A stretch of DNA of 64,000 nt from Senegalimassilia sp003474385 (GTDB lineage Bacteria; Actinomycetota; Coriobacteriia; Coriobacteriales; Eggerthellaceae), in the NCBI RefSeq assembly GCF_003474385.1, contig NZ_QUCY01000001.1, positions 186,001 to 250,000 of the forward strand, written 5' to 3'. This document shows, one piece after another, positions 9,366-17,698 of this stretch. Made by a program: the position numbers and the translations under genes. Position 1 is the stretch's first letter. Every line of letters begins with the position of its first letter. The notes under the pieces are model-generated. The model was not told the DNA's origin, made no database searches, and saw only the letters and a list, made by a program, of their open reading frames with translations.

Positions 9366-9393
9366 ATAATACCAAAACCAGGAAAGCGCGCAA
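9366..9393 (-). promoter_or_regulatory. Promoter of tRNA-Pro
   Basis: Minus-strand TTGCGC (9388-9393), 16-base spacer, TATTAT (9366-9371), 36 bases before the tRNA. An A/T-rich UP-like stretch (GAAAAAGTTTGAAATT) lies directly upstream. The same architecture precedes the other tRNA units in this window. Confidence 0.75.
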
Positions 9394-9462
9394 GGGGTAA
9401 TTTCAAACTTTTTCGCGAATCATGAAAAAGTTCGCCCGCACGCGGCATCTTCGCTCAGCGAC

Positions 9463-10674
9463 CTAGCGCAAATACTCCAACGCATGGTCGAGAATCACGT
9501 CCGCCAGCTTGTCCTTGGGCATGCTGGGCGTCTCGTCAATCTCGTCGGCGTCCACGAAGCATACCGCGTTGTCGTCGGTGCCGAATGCCAACCCCTCGCC
9601 TACTCGATTGGCGACGATGACATCGGCGTTCTTCTTCACAAGCTTTGCCTGGGCGTTGGCGATGACGTTGTCGGTTTCTGCAGCGAAGCCCACCACAACC
9701 TGGTGCGGGCCCTTCTTCGCCCCGATCGTGGCAAGGATATCCGGGTTCTCGACCAACGTGATGGTGCCAAGGTCGGCATCGGCCGCGCCCTTCTTCAGCT
9801 TATGGTCCGCCGCATGCGCCGGGCGCATATCGGCGACGGCTGCGGAGAACAACGCGATATCGGCGGAAGGGAACGCCTCTTCGCAAGCCTGCAGCATCTC
9901 GAGCGCGGTGTTCACGTGCACCACGTGGACGTCCGAGGGGGCGGGAATGGAAACCGGCCCGGTGATCAGCGTCACATCGGCGCCACGGCGACGGGCAGCG
10001 CGCGCGATGGCGTACCCCGTCTTGCCGCTGGAACGGTTGGAGATATAGCGCACCGGATCAATGGGCTCGACGGTGGGACCGGCGGTGATCATGACATGCT
10101 TGCCCTCAAGGTCTTGCTTCACGCCAAGAACCTCGAGCGTGCGCGCGACGATGGCGGCAGGGTCGGCCAAACGGCCGCGTCCCACATCGCCACATGCCAG
10201 ATAACCCTCGTCAGCCTCGACGAACACGGCGCCGCGGATGCCGAGCTTGCCGATGTTGTAGCGCGTGGCAGCCGCTTCGTACATGTGCACGTTCATGGCC
10301 GGCGCCAACACGAGCGGCGCGGTACACGCCAGGGCCGTGGTGGTGAGCAGATCGTCGGCGATGCCGTTGGCCAGCTTAGCTAGGACGTTGGCCGTGCAAG
10401 GCGCGATGACGAAGGCATCGGCCTCCTCAGCAAGCGAGATGTGATGAATGGGATCGGTAGGGTCGTCGAACAGGTCGACCGCCACCTTCTCGTGGGTAAG
10501 CGATCGGAACGTGACGGGATCAACGAAATGCGTGGCGTGCTCGGTCATGCATACTTTCACACGCACGCCGGCCTTCTGAAGGCCGCGGACGATCTCGCAG
10601 GATTTATATGCGGCAATGCCGCCGGTTACGCCCAGCAGCACCGTTTTCTGAGGTTTTGCAGCCTCGCTACTCAT
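9463..10674 (-). CDS. coaBC: Bifunctional phosphopantothenoylcysteine decarboxylase / phosphopantothenate-cysteine ligase
   Basis: A 403-residue bifunctional CoA-biosynthesis enzyme. The N-terminal CoaC flavoprotein begins VLLGVTGGIAAYKSCEIV and carries the active-site His in PIHHISLAEEAD, the PASANTxAK-like APCTANVLAKLANGIADDLL and the PAMNVHMYE substrate motif. The C-terminal CoaB half starts with GKHVMITAGPTVEPIDPVRYISNRSSGKTGYAIA and contains the AAVADMRP and KKGPHQVVVGFAAET motifs. It makes 4'-phosphopantetheine from phosphopantothenate, cysteine and CTP. Start ATG 10674 overlaps the hemH stop by 8 bases and follows GGAGAGG; the longer upstream frame is excluded because it lies inside hemH. 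Confidence 0.95.
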   Translation of the reverse strand: MSSEAAKPQKTVLLGVTGGIAAYKSCEIVRGLQKAGVRVKVCMTEHATHFVDPVTFRSLTHEKVAVDLFDDPTDPIHHISLAEEADAFVIAPCTANVLAKLANGIADDLLTTTALACTAPLVLAPAMNVHMYEAAATRYNIGKLGIRGAVFVEADEGYLACGDVGRGRLADPAAIVARTLEVLGVKQDLEGKHVMITAGPTVEPIDPVRYISNRSSGKTGYAIARAARRRGADVTLITGPVSIPAPSDVHVVHVNTALEMLQACEEAFPSADIALFSAAVADMRPAHAADHKLKKGAADADLGTITLVENPDILATIGAKKGPHQVVVGFAAETDNVIANAQAKLVKKNADVIVANRVGEGLAFGTDDNAVCFVDADEIDETPSMPKDKLADVILDHALEYLR

Positions 10675-11698
10675 GATGATCCTCTCCGGTAAGATACGGC
10701 GCAAGCACATGGGCAAGCACCGATGCATGCATCGGCGTGCCGTTGAGGCACGGAACATATACGAATTCGCTGCCTTCGTACGGTCGGCCGGCTTCCTCGA
10801 CGGCCTGTCGATACCAAGGCACCAATTCGTAATCGATATCATAAAGGGTTTCAAGGCAATCTACCGCGAAATTCGGGCAAACCATGAAGACACGGCCATC
10901 TCGCGCCTGCGCCCAACGCTTGAGAACGCCTCGGGTAAACGGCTGCAGCCATTCGCGGCTTTTGTCGAACCGGCAGTTGTAGCCGATGGTCCACTGCGTT
11001 CGATCAAGACGAAGGCGACCCGCCACCGCCAAAGCGGTTGCGCCGGTCTGAGGCTCGTAGGTATCGCCCTGTTCGATATCTTTCATCGGAATGGAGTGGT
11101 AGTTGAACAGCAGCCTATCGCCCGCCTGCGCGTTGAAGCCCGCAGCCGAAACGGTTTGAGCGATCGCATCGATATAGGCGCTGTCCATACCATAAGAATC
11201 CACGAACGCCACCGGCGCCTGCCATGACAGCTCGGTCATAGCCGCCGCAACGCCGTCCTTGACGCTCAACGTGGTCGAATGGGCGCTTTGCGGATACAGG
11301 GGAAGCACCACCACCTGCGTGCATCCTTGATCGCGAAGGGCGGCAAGGGCGTCTTGGACGGAATCCTCGCCATAGCTCTGCCCCACCTGCACCCGCGCAT
11401 TCATGCCATCGCCCTGCAGACGTTGTTCCAGCAGATTCCGAAGCTTGGCATGCTCCACGTCGAAGGGCGACCCGGCTTCAGTCCAGATCTTCCCGTATTT
11501 CCTCCCGGACTTCACCGAACGTGTGGGAAGGATGAACAGGTGCAGGATCAACCACCATGGCGCCTTGGCCATAGGACGTATGCGCTCGTCCATCAAAAAC
11601 CTTCCCAGATACCTGCGCACGTCGCGCGGTTCAGGGCTTTTCGGCGTGCCCGTGTTCGCGAGCAGCACGCCGATTCGCGTGGCCTCATATGCCGTCAT
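10667..11698 (-). CDS. hemH: Ferrochelatase
   Basis: A 343-residue ferrochelatase that inserts Fe2+ into a porphyrin. Visible motifs: IGVLLANTGTPKSPEP at the N-terminus; FNYHSIPMKDIEQGDTY with the metal-binding His; IGYNCRFDKSREWLQPFT; and CPNFAVDCLETLYDI with the catalytic Glu. The pattern LLANTGTP...RFGREPW-like...CPGFAADCLETL-like follows proteobacterial HemH more closely than the actinobacterial coproporphyrin ferrochelatase, which suggests lateral origin (from memory of family sequences, not a search). No other haem-synthesis genes lie in the window. Start ATG 11698 has GGAGAAGG upstream. It is coupled to coaBC and separated from rluD by a hairpin. Confidence 0.92.
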   Translation of the reverse strand: MTAYEATRIGVLLANTGTPKSPEPRDVRRYLGRFLMDERIRPMAKAPWWLILHLFILPTRSVKSGRKYGKIWTEAGSPFDVEHAKLRNLLEQRLQGDGMNARVQVGQSYGEDSVQDALAALRDQGCTQVVVLPLYPQSAHSTTLSVKDGVAAAMTELSWQAPVAFVDSYGMDSAYIDAIAQTVSAAGFNAQAGDRLLFNYHSIPMKDIEQGDTYEPQTGATALAVAGRLRLDRTQWTIGYNCRFDKSREWLQPFTRGVLKRWAQARDGRVFMVCPNFAVDCLETLYDIDYELVPWYRQAVEEAGRPYEGSEFVYVPCLNGTPMHASVLAHVLAPYLTGEDHHE

Positions 11699-11724
11699 AG
11701 CAACCTTCTCCAAACTTCGCCTGC

Positions 11725-11755
11725 GAAAACAAGAAGGCGGCTGTTGCAAGCCGCC
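11725..11755 (-). terminator. Probable terminator between rluD and hemH
   Basis: Minus-strand stem GGCGGCT/AGCCGCC (11736-11742 with 11749-11755) is followed by TTCTTGTTTTC. It would end the ileS-lspA-rluD transcript, at least in part, before hemH. Confidence 0.55.
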
Positions 11756-11793
11756 CGATGCAACGTGTTTGCACGCAAACACGCTACCAAATG

Positions 11794-12861
11794 CTATAGA
11801 GCTCCGAAATCCTCCAGATGGTGTACCGGCGCCGTGGGGTGCGGCGAGTCTGCCAGCAACTCGAACACTTCCCTACCCGCTTCGGTACGGCCAAGGCTGC
11901 GTGGCGCCAGCTGATCGAGCACGGCAGCAAGGTCATCGGTAAGGTTATCGGCAAAGAAGAGGTCCTCGCCCGTCATGGGCTGGGTGAAACCCACCTGGAA
12001 GGAATGCAGGAACTGCCGATCCAGCCCAAAGTTCGCATCGGCGTCCTTGGGCGCACCGGAGTTGTACACCGGATCGCCCACCAACGGATGCTTCGCGTAC
12101 TGCATATGAACGCGGATCTGATGGGTTCTGCCCGTGTACAGCTTGCAGTCGATCAGGGTATAGCCGTTGTCGCGCGAGCCATGCTCGAAGCGCTCGAGCA
12201 CGCGGAACGTGGTGAGCGCATCGCGCGCCGAGGGGCATTCGCGAACCGCCATGCGCGTGCGCTCGTTGAGCGAACGGGCAATGGGCGCATCGATCATGCC
12301 GGTATCGTGCGGGATGACGCCGTGCACCAAGGCAAGATAGCGGCGATCAACCGCGCGATCGCGGATATCGGCCATAAGCACCAAGCCGGCTGCATCGTTT
12401 TTTGCGGCCAGCATAAGGCCCGTGGTGTCGCGGTCGAGGCGATGCACGATGCCGGGGCGATCGCTTTCGCCCTGGACGTTGCACAGATGCTCGACGCCGC
12501 AATGGTAGACCAGGGCATTGACCAACGTGCCGTCGGCATGATCGACCGAGGGATGGCACACAAGCCCCGCCTGCTTGGAGATGACGAGCACGTCATCGTC
12601 CTCGTAGCGGATATCGAGCGGGATGGCCTGGCCTTGCACGGGGCCTTGTTCGGGGGCATCCGGCACCTCGTACACCACCGTATCGCCCGCGCACAGCGTA
12701 TGCTTCTTCGCCACAGTGGAGCCGTTGACATACACAGCGCCGTCTTCCACGGCCCGGGCCGCCGCGCTACGGCTGGGATACAACCCACGTGCGGCCAGCA
12801 CGGCGTCGATACGCGAACCGGCATCTTCGGCGCTGGCGGTATAGCTTTTCAACGCGCCCAT
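11794..12861 (-). CDS. rluD: RluD/RluA-family 23S rRNA pseudouridine synthase
   Basis: A 355-residue pseudouridine synthase. An N-terminal S4 RNA-binding domain (SRIDAVLAARGLYPSRSAAARAVEDGAVYVNG, residues about 16-48) is followed by the RluA catalytic domain with the motif GIVHRLDRDTTGLML, whose second Asp is the catalytic residue, and GRTHQIRVHM near residue 245. It probably modifies 23S rRNA helix 69. The ATG directly abuts the lspA stop (TAGATG), as in many bacteria where lspA-rluD form an operon. The C-terminus carries about 40 extra residues beyond the usual end. Confidence 0.93.
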   Translation of the reverse strand: MGALKSYTASAEDAGSRIDAVLAARGLYPSRSAAARAVEDGAVYVNGSTVAKKHTLCAGDTVVYEVPDAPEQGPVQGQAIPLDIRYEDDDVLVISKQAGLVCHPSVDHADGTLVNALVYHCGVEHLCNVQGESDRPGIVHRLDRDTTGLMLAAKNDAAGLVLMADIRDRAVDRRYLALVHGVIPHDTGMIDAPIARSLNERTRMAVRECPSARDALTTFRVLERFEHGSRDNGYTLIDCKLYTGRTHQIRVHMQYAKHPLVGDPVYNSGAPKDADANFGLDRQFLHSFQVGFTQPMTGEDLFFADNLTDDLAAVLDQLAPRSLGRTEAGREVFELLADSPHPTAPVHHLEDFGAL

Positions 12862-13422
12862 CTAGCGCACCTCCTCATGATGTCGTTCGCGGATGATCCA
12901 TCCAATCAAAAACAAGGCAAGACCGCACGTCACGCCAATATCGGCGATGTTGAACACGGGAAAATCCATGAAGCTGAGGTCGATGAAGTCCACCACGTAG
13001 CCCAAGGCGAAACGATCGATGGCGTTGCCTATGCCCCCGCCGATGACAAGCCCCAGCCCGATAAGCTCGGGCCAGCTGATACGGGCACGCTCGTGCACCG
13101 CGAACGCCGCAAGCGCCGCGCACATGACGATGGAGAACACGCCCAAGGCTGCCGTGGCGCCCGAGAACATGCTCCAGGCGCCGCCGGTGTTGTGCACAAG
13201 GTGCAGCCTGAACAAACCGGCAACGGGATCGGACAGGACGCTGCCCGCCGCATGGGCGTTCAAGCGGAACTTGACCGCCTGATCCAGGGCGATCCAGCAC
13301 AGGGCCAAACCGCCCATGGCTCCCAAGCGAAGCGCCTGGGAGCGCACCGAAGGCACGGGGCCGGCGCATACCGCGTCGGCCCCTTCGCTTCCAGCGATGT
13401 TCATAGGTTTATGCTGGGTCAA
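12862..13422 (-). CDS. lspA: Prolipoprotein signal peptidase (signal peptidase II)
   Basis: A 186-residue aspartyl signal peptidase with four membrane helices that removes signal peptides from prolipoproteins. The two catalytic Asp boxes are visible: GNAIDR (near residue 131) and FNIADIGV (near 159). LVHNTGGAWSMFSG in the middle matches the conserved NxGAxFS motif. The N-terminus has about 30 residues before the first helix, somewhat long. It lies 5 bases after ileS and abuts rluD. The lipoprotein at 8109 is a likely substrate class. Confidence 0.93.
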   Translation of the reverse strand: MTQHKPMNIAGSEGADAVCAGPVPSVRSQALRLGAMGGLALCWIALDQAVKFRLNAHAAGSVLSDPVAGLFRLHLVHNTGGAWSMFSGATAALGVFSIVMCAALAAFAVHERARISWPELIGLGLVIGGGIGNAIDRFALGYVVDFIDLSFMDFPVFNIADIGVTCGLALFLIGWIIRERHHEEVR

Positions 13423-13427
13423 ACCGT

Positions 13428-16274
13428 TTACTCCTCGGTGAAGCCGATGGCGTCAAGGGCGTCGCCGCAACGCTGGCATACATCGGCGTGGTTGGCGTTG
13501 CCGCCGAGCTCGCGATAGTTCCAGCACCGCGGGCACTTGTCGCCCTCGGCGGGCTTGACCTCGCATGCAAGCTCGTCGCCTGCGGCGAACGTCACGCCGG
13601 ACACGATGAACAGCTCCTCGAACACGGAGGCATCGAAGGCGGAAAGCGCATCGAGGGTTGCCTGCGGAGCGGTAACCGAAACGGTGGCTTCCTGGCTCTT
13701 GTTGATCACTTTGGCGCCGCGAGCATCCTCAAGCGCCTTGGTGACCACATCGCGCACCTCGAGGGCGCCGCCGAACGCGGCGAGCACCTTCTCCTCTGCC
13801 TGCTTGCCCGGAAGCGCAGGCACGAAGTCGGAGCGATGCGGCCAGCCTGCCAGCTGCACGTTGCACACGCGGCCTTCGCGGTTGCGCATGGCCTCGGGAT
13901 AGCACTCCCACACCTCATCGGCCGTGAATGAAAGGATGGGCGAAAGCACGCGCACGAGCACTTCCAGGATGTTGAGCAGCACCGTCTGCACGGCGCGACG
14001 GCGCGGGCTGTCGGGCGACTCGGAGTACAGGCGGTCCTTCGTGACGTCCATGTATACGCTGGACAGGTCGTTGACGAAGTCATAGACCGCACGGTAGACG
14101 CCGTTGAACTTGAAGCTGTCGTAGGCCTGCTCGACGTCGGCGAGCAGCTGGGCGGTCTTGGCCATCATGTACTGGTCGATGGGCTCAAGATCGTCCCAAT
14201 TGGAAACCGCGTTCGCCTGATCATCGAAGTCGGACAGGTTGCCCAGCAGGAAGCGGAACGTGTTGCGGAAACGGCGATACGCGTCGGAGATCTGCTTCAA
14301 GATGTTGTCGGAGATGGATACGTCCTGCGCGTAATCGGCGGATGCGACCCACAGGCGCAAGACATCGGCGCCCCATTTGCTGGTGACATCGGCCGGGTCG
14401 ACGCCGTTACCCAGGGACTTGGACATCTTGCGACCCTGCTCGTCGACGGTGAAGCCGCACGACAGGATGCTCTTATACGGTGCGCAGCCATAAGCGCCAA
14501 CGCTGGTGAGCAGGCTGGACTGGAACCAACCGCGGTGCTGGTCGGAACCTTCCAGGTACATATCGGCCGGGAACGTCAGGCCCTCGCCTGCGCGGTGCTT
14601 GAGCACGCTGGTATGCGTCACGCCGGATTCCCACCACACGTCGAGGATATCCCTCTCAGGAACGAGCTCGGTGCAGCCGCACTTCTCGCAGTGCGTGCCG
14701 TGCGGCAGGTACTCGCTGGGCTTCTTGGTGAACCAGGCGTCGGCGCCCTCTTCGTAGAACAGCTTGATGACGGCGTCGAACGTTGCCTCGTTGGCCACGG
14801 TCTCGCCGCACTTGGCGCACTTGAACACGGGGATGGGCACGCCCCAGCTGCGCTGACGCGAGATGCACCAGTCGGGACGGTCCGACACCATGGAGCCGAT
14901 GCGGTTGACGGCCCAGCCGGGATAGAAGGTCACATCGCGCTCGATGGCGTCCATGGCCTTGCCGCGCAGACCGTTCTCCTCCATGGAGACGAACCACTGG
15001 TCGGTGGCGCGGAAGATGACAGGCTCATGGCAGCGCCAGCAATGCGGATAGCTGTGGCTGATCTTGCGCGCAGCCACGAGCGTGCCCCGCTCGCGCAGCC
15101 AATCGATGATGACGGGGTTGGCGTCGTCGGTATCCAGACCCGCGAACGGGCCGGCATCCTCGGTGAGCACGCCGTTGTCGTCGACGGGCATGAGGATGGG
15201 GATGTCGAACTGCAGGCCCACCAGGTAGTCGTCCTGGCCATGGCCCGGGGCGGTGTGGACGCAGCCGGTACCGGAGTCGAGCGTAACATGGTCGCCGTAG
15301 ATGATCTTGCCCTTAAGGTCCTGGCGGATGGGGCAGGTATAGGTAAGGCCGCACAGCTCCTTGCCCTTGAGCACGACGGGCTGGCCGTCCTGGCCGCACA
15401 CCAGGGAGTAATCCTCCCAACCGGCAATCTCGGCGACTTCCTCGACGAGCTCCTTGGCGAAGATGACGTTGCTGCCGTCGACCTGGACCATGATGTAATC
15501 GGCGTCGGGCATCAGGCACACGGCGGCGTTGGCCGGAAGGGTCCACGGCGTGGTGGTCCAAATAAGCACGAATGCATCGCCGGTGGCGCCGGCAGCCTCG
15601 AAGATGCCGGGCATGGCGTCAAGCTTGAACTTCACGTAAACGGAGGGAGAAACCTCGTCGGAATATTCGATTTCGGCCTCGGCGAGAGCCGTATGGCATT
15701 TCTTGCACCAGTGGATGGGCTTGCGGCCGCGATACACCTGGCCCTTGAGGTACATGTCGCGGAAGATCTCCACGTTGCCGGCCTCGAAGTTCGGGATATA
15801 GGTCAGATACGGATGATCCCAGTCGGCGTTGACGCCCAGGCGCTTGAAGCCATCGCGCTGGATGCCGACGTATTTGGTCGCCCACTCGCGGCACAGACGG
15901 CGCAGCTCGGGCTGCGGCGTTTCCTTCATCTTATCAGGGCCCAAGGTGACCTCGACCATATGCTCGATAGGCTGGCCGTGGCAGTCCCAGCCCGGCACGT
16001 ACGGGGTGAAGTATCCGCGCTGGGCATGGCTTTTGTTCACGAAGTCCTTCAACACCTTGTTGAAGGCGTGGCCAATGTGGATGGGGCCGTTGGCATAAGG
16101 CGGGCCATCGTGCAGGACGAAGGGCTTGCCGTCCTTGTTCTTCTCGAGAACCTGTTCGTAGATGTGTTCCTGCTCCCACTTCTCAAGCCTTTTCGGCTCG
16201 GATGCCGGCAGGTTGCCTCGCATCGGGAAATCCGTCTGCGGGAGATTCATGGTGTTCTTGTACGTGTTCGCCAC
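13428..16274 (-). CDS. ileS: Isoleucyl-tRNA synthetase
   Basis: A 948-residue class I tRNA synthetase. Class signature HIGH is in GPIHIGHAF (near residue 66) and KMSKS in GRKMSKSLGNGVDP (near 610). The CP1 editing domain is present (WTTTPWTLPANAAVC; the GTGCVHTAPGHGQDDY block). The C-terminus ends with a zinc finger, CPRCWNYRE...CQRCGDAL, typical of the bacterial type 1 enzyme. Start is GTG 16274 with GGAAGG seven bases upstream. No T-box leader is present. It heads the ileS-lspA-rluD operon. Confidence 0.96.
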   Translation of the reverse strand: MANTYKNTMNLPQTDFPMRGNLPASEPKRLEKWEQEHIYEQVLEKNKDGKPFVLHDGPPYANGPIHIGHAFNKVLKDFVNKSHAQRGYFTPYVPGWDCHGQPIEHMVEVTLGPDKMKETPQPELRRLCREWATKYVGIQRDGFKRLGVNADWDHPYLTYIPNFEAGNVEIFRDMYLKGQVYRGRKPIHWCKKCHTALAEAEIEYSDEVSPSVYVKFKLDAMPGIFEAAGATGDAFVLIWTTTPWTLPANAAVCLMPDADYIMVQVDGSNVIFAKELVEEVAEIAGWEDYSLVCGQDGQPVVLKGKELCGLTYTCPIRQDLKGKIIYGDHVTLDSGTGCVHTAPGHGQDDYLVGLQFDIPILMPVDDNGVLTEDAGPFAGLDTDDANPVIIDWLRERGTLVAARKISHSYPHCWRCHEPVIFRATDQWFVSMEENGLRGKAMDAIERDVTFYPGWAVNRIGSMVSDRPDWCISRQRSWGVPIPVFKCAKCGETVANEATFDAVIKLFYEEGADAWFTKKPSEYLPHGTHCEKCGCTELVPERDILDVWWESGVTHTSVLKHRAGEGLTFPADMYLEGSDQHRGWFQSSLLTSVGAYGCAPYKSILSCGFTVDEQGRKMSKSLGNGVDPADVTSKWGADVLRLWVASADYAQDVSISDNILKQISDAYRRFRNTFRFLLGNLSDFDDQANAVSNWDDLEPIDQYMMAKTAQLLADVEQAYDSFKFNGVYRAVYDFVNDLSSVYMDVTKDRLYSESPDSPRRRAVQTVLLNILEVLVRVLSPILSFTADEVWECYPEAMRNREGRVCNVQLAGWPHRSDFVPALPGKQAEEKVLAAFGGALEVRDVVTKALEDARGAKVINKSQEATVSVTAPQATLDALSAFDASVFEELFIVSGVTFAAGDELACEVKPAEGDKCPRCWNYRELGGNANHADVCQRCGDALDAIGFTEE

Positions 16275-16342
16275 GAGATCGCGCCTTCCTTTGCCTAACT
16301 ATGCCCAGACGGCGCATGCCGTCCTTGCTTATAAACCCGATT

Positions 16343-16371
16343 AGTATATAGGAAACCCACGGAAACGAAAC
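16343..16371 (-). promoter_or_regulatory. Possible ileS promoter
   Basis: Minus-strand TATACT (16343-16348) with a weak GTTTCG -35 (16366-16371) and a 17-base spacer. The leader of about 65 bases contains the small palindrome GACGGCATGCGCCGTC, but no T-box specifier or AGGGTGG antiterminator box. Confidence 0.45.
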
Positions 16372-16576
16372 GCGCGCAGGCCACATTCCGAAAAAGCACT
16401 CAGAGAAAACGCGGTACCGTTCATTGCGGTAGTGCAGCGATATGGTTTCGGAAGGTTATACTGGTGTGGACATGTAAGCTGAATACGGGGCGTTGCGCCG
16501 TATGCACCGCATCGAATCCAAGGGTTTTGCGACGTCTCACCCCGCAGACGGGCAACCTGCTAGGAAAGGCACGACC

Positions 16577-17464
16577 ATGAACCGAAGCTTCGAGATAGTG
16601 ACCGACTCTTGCTGCAACCTCACCGAGGAAACCATCGACCGCTACGAGCTGCACGTGCTGCCGCTGACGTTCATGGCCGATGGCGACGACACGGTGTATC
16701 GCAGCTATCTCAAAGGCGAGAAGACCGATCTTTCGCAGTTCTACACCATGATGCGCGAGGGAAAGGTGTTCCGCACCTCGCTTCCCAACCTTGCCGATAC
16801 CGAGACGCTGTTCCGCAGCTTGCTCGATCAAGGCAGGGACATCCTGTACCTGGGCTTTTCCAGTGGTCTCTCGGGCACCTATGAATCCACCGAGCTTCTC
16901 GCAAAGCAATTGCGCGAGGAATACCCGCAGCGCAAGCTGCTGACAGTTGACACGCTTGCCGCCTCGGGCGGCCAAGGGCTGCTCGTGTGGCACGCATGCC
17001 AGCGCGCCGAGCAGGGCGAGGGCATCGAGGAAGTGCGCGATTGGACGGAGGCGAACAAGCTGCATCTGGCGCATTGGTTCACCGTCGACGACCTCATGTT
17101 CTTGTGGCGCGGCGGCCGCGTCTCGAAGACGAGCGCCTGGGCCGGCACGCTGCTCAACATCAAGCCGGTCATGCACGTAGACGACGAGGGTCACCTTGTC
17201 CCTTTGGAAAAGGTGCGCGGACGCAAGAAGTCGCTGTCCGCATTGCTCGACCACATGGAGCGCACCGGCACGGCGCCGATCGCCGAGCAAACGGTCTTCA
17301 TCACCCATGGCGATTGCATCGATGACGCGAAATGGCTCGAGAAGAAGATCCGCGAACGTTTCGGCGTCGAAGACATCCGCATCAACTATGTCGACCCCGT
17401 CATCGGAGCGCATTCCGGCCCGGGCACCATGGCGCTGTTCTTCCTGGCATCGAACCGCGACTAA
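16577..17464 (+). CDS. degV: DegV-family fatty-acid-binding protein
   Basis: A 295-residue DegV protein. This family binds a fatty acid and, in Gram-positives, serves as the FakB acyl-carrier partner of fatty acid kinase FakA. Hallmarks: IVTDSCCNLT at the N-terminus, FRTSLPN (T-S-x-P motif), YLGFSSGLSGTY, TVDTLAASGGQGLLV, FTVDDLMFLWRGGRVSKT and NIKPVMHVDDEG. Start ATG 16577 is preceded by AGGAAAGG; the upstream in-frame extension lacks a ribosome site. It is a single-gene unit whose promoter probably includes TATACT at 16457. No fakA is seen nearby. Confidence 0.92.
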   Translation: MNRSFEIVTDSCCNLTEETIDRYELHVLPLTFMADGDDTVYRSYLKGEKTDLSQFYTMMREGKVFRTSLPNLADTETLFRSLLDQGRDILYLGFSSGLSGTYESTELLAKQLREEYPQRKLLTVDTLAASGGQGLLVWHACQRAEQGEGIEEVRDWTEANKLHLAHWFTVDDLMFLWRGGRVSKTSAWAGTLLNIKPVMHVDDEGHLVPLEKVRGRKKSLSALLDHMERTGTAPIAEQTVFITHGDCIDDAKWLEKKIRERFGVEDIRINYVDPVIGAHSGPGTMALFFLASNRD

Positions 17465-17698
17465 AGACACGCCCGATACAAAAGCATGCCCAGGATCGAT
17501 CGTCATCGCGAATCGGAATCCGAAACGTCGACATCGCCTTGCTTGATCGAGGAATGACCACGGAACACAAGCAGATGAACGAGGGGGGGGGTATTGCCAG
17601 CGCGGCTTGCCCCGACGATCCATCGATCGCACAGCCGGCGCAGACATGAAGAAGGCTCCCCACGGGGAGCCTTCTTCATAAGGAGTATGTTTGCGGCA
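17465..17698. other. Intergenic region with a nine-G tract
   Basis: 234 bases between convergent degV and the YfcC transporter. It contains an uninterrupted run of nine G at 17583-17591 and the terminator hairpin at 17649-17680. No coding frame is supported. Confidence 0.5.
17649..17680. terminator. Bidirectional terminator between degV and the YfcC transporter
   Basis: Perfect hairpin AAGAAGGCTCCCC-A-CGGGGAGCCTTCTT in convergent position. The flanks give TTCTT on either strand, so it can serve both genes. Confidence 0.8.

Noticed and set aside
14535..16298. A 587-codon plus-strand frame opposite ileS
   Set aside because: Shadow of the isoleucyl-tRNA synthetase gene; no start signal or family features.
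16275..16400. T-box riboswitch upstream of ileS
   Set aside because: Actinobacterial ileS genes often have one, but the AGGGTGG-type T-box and a specifier stem are absent and the leader is only about 65 bases.
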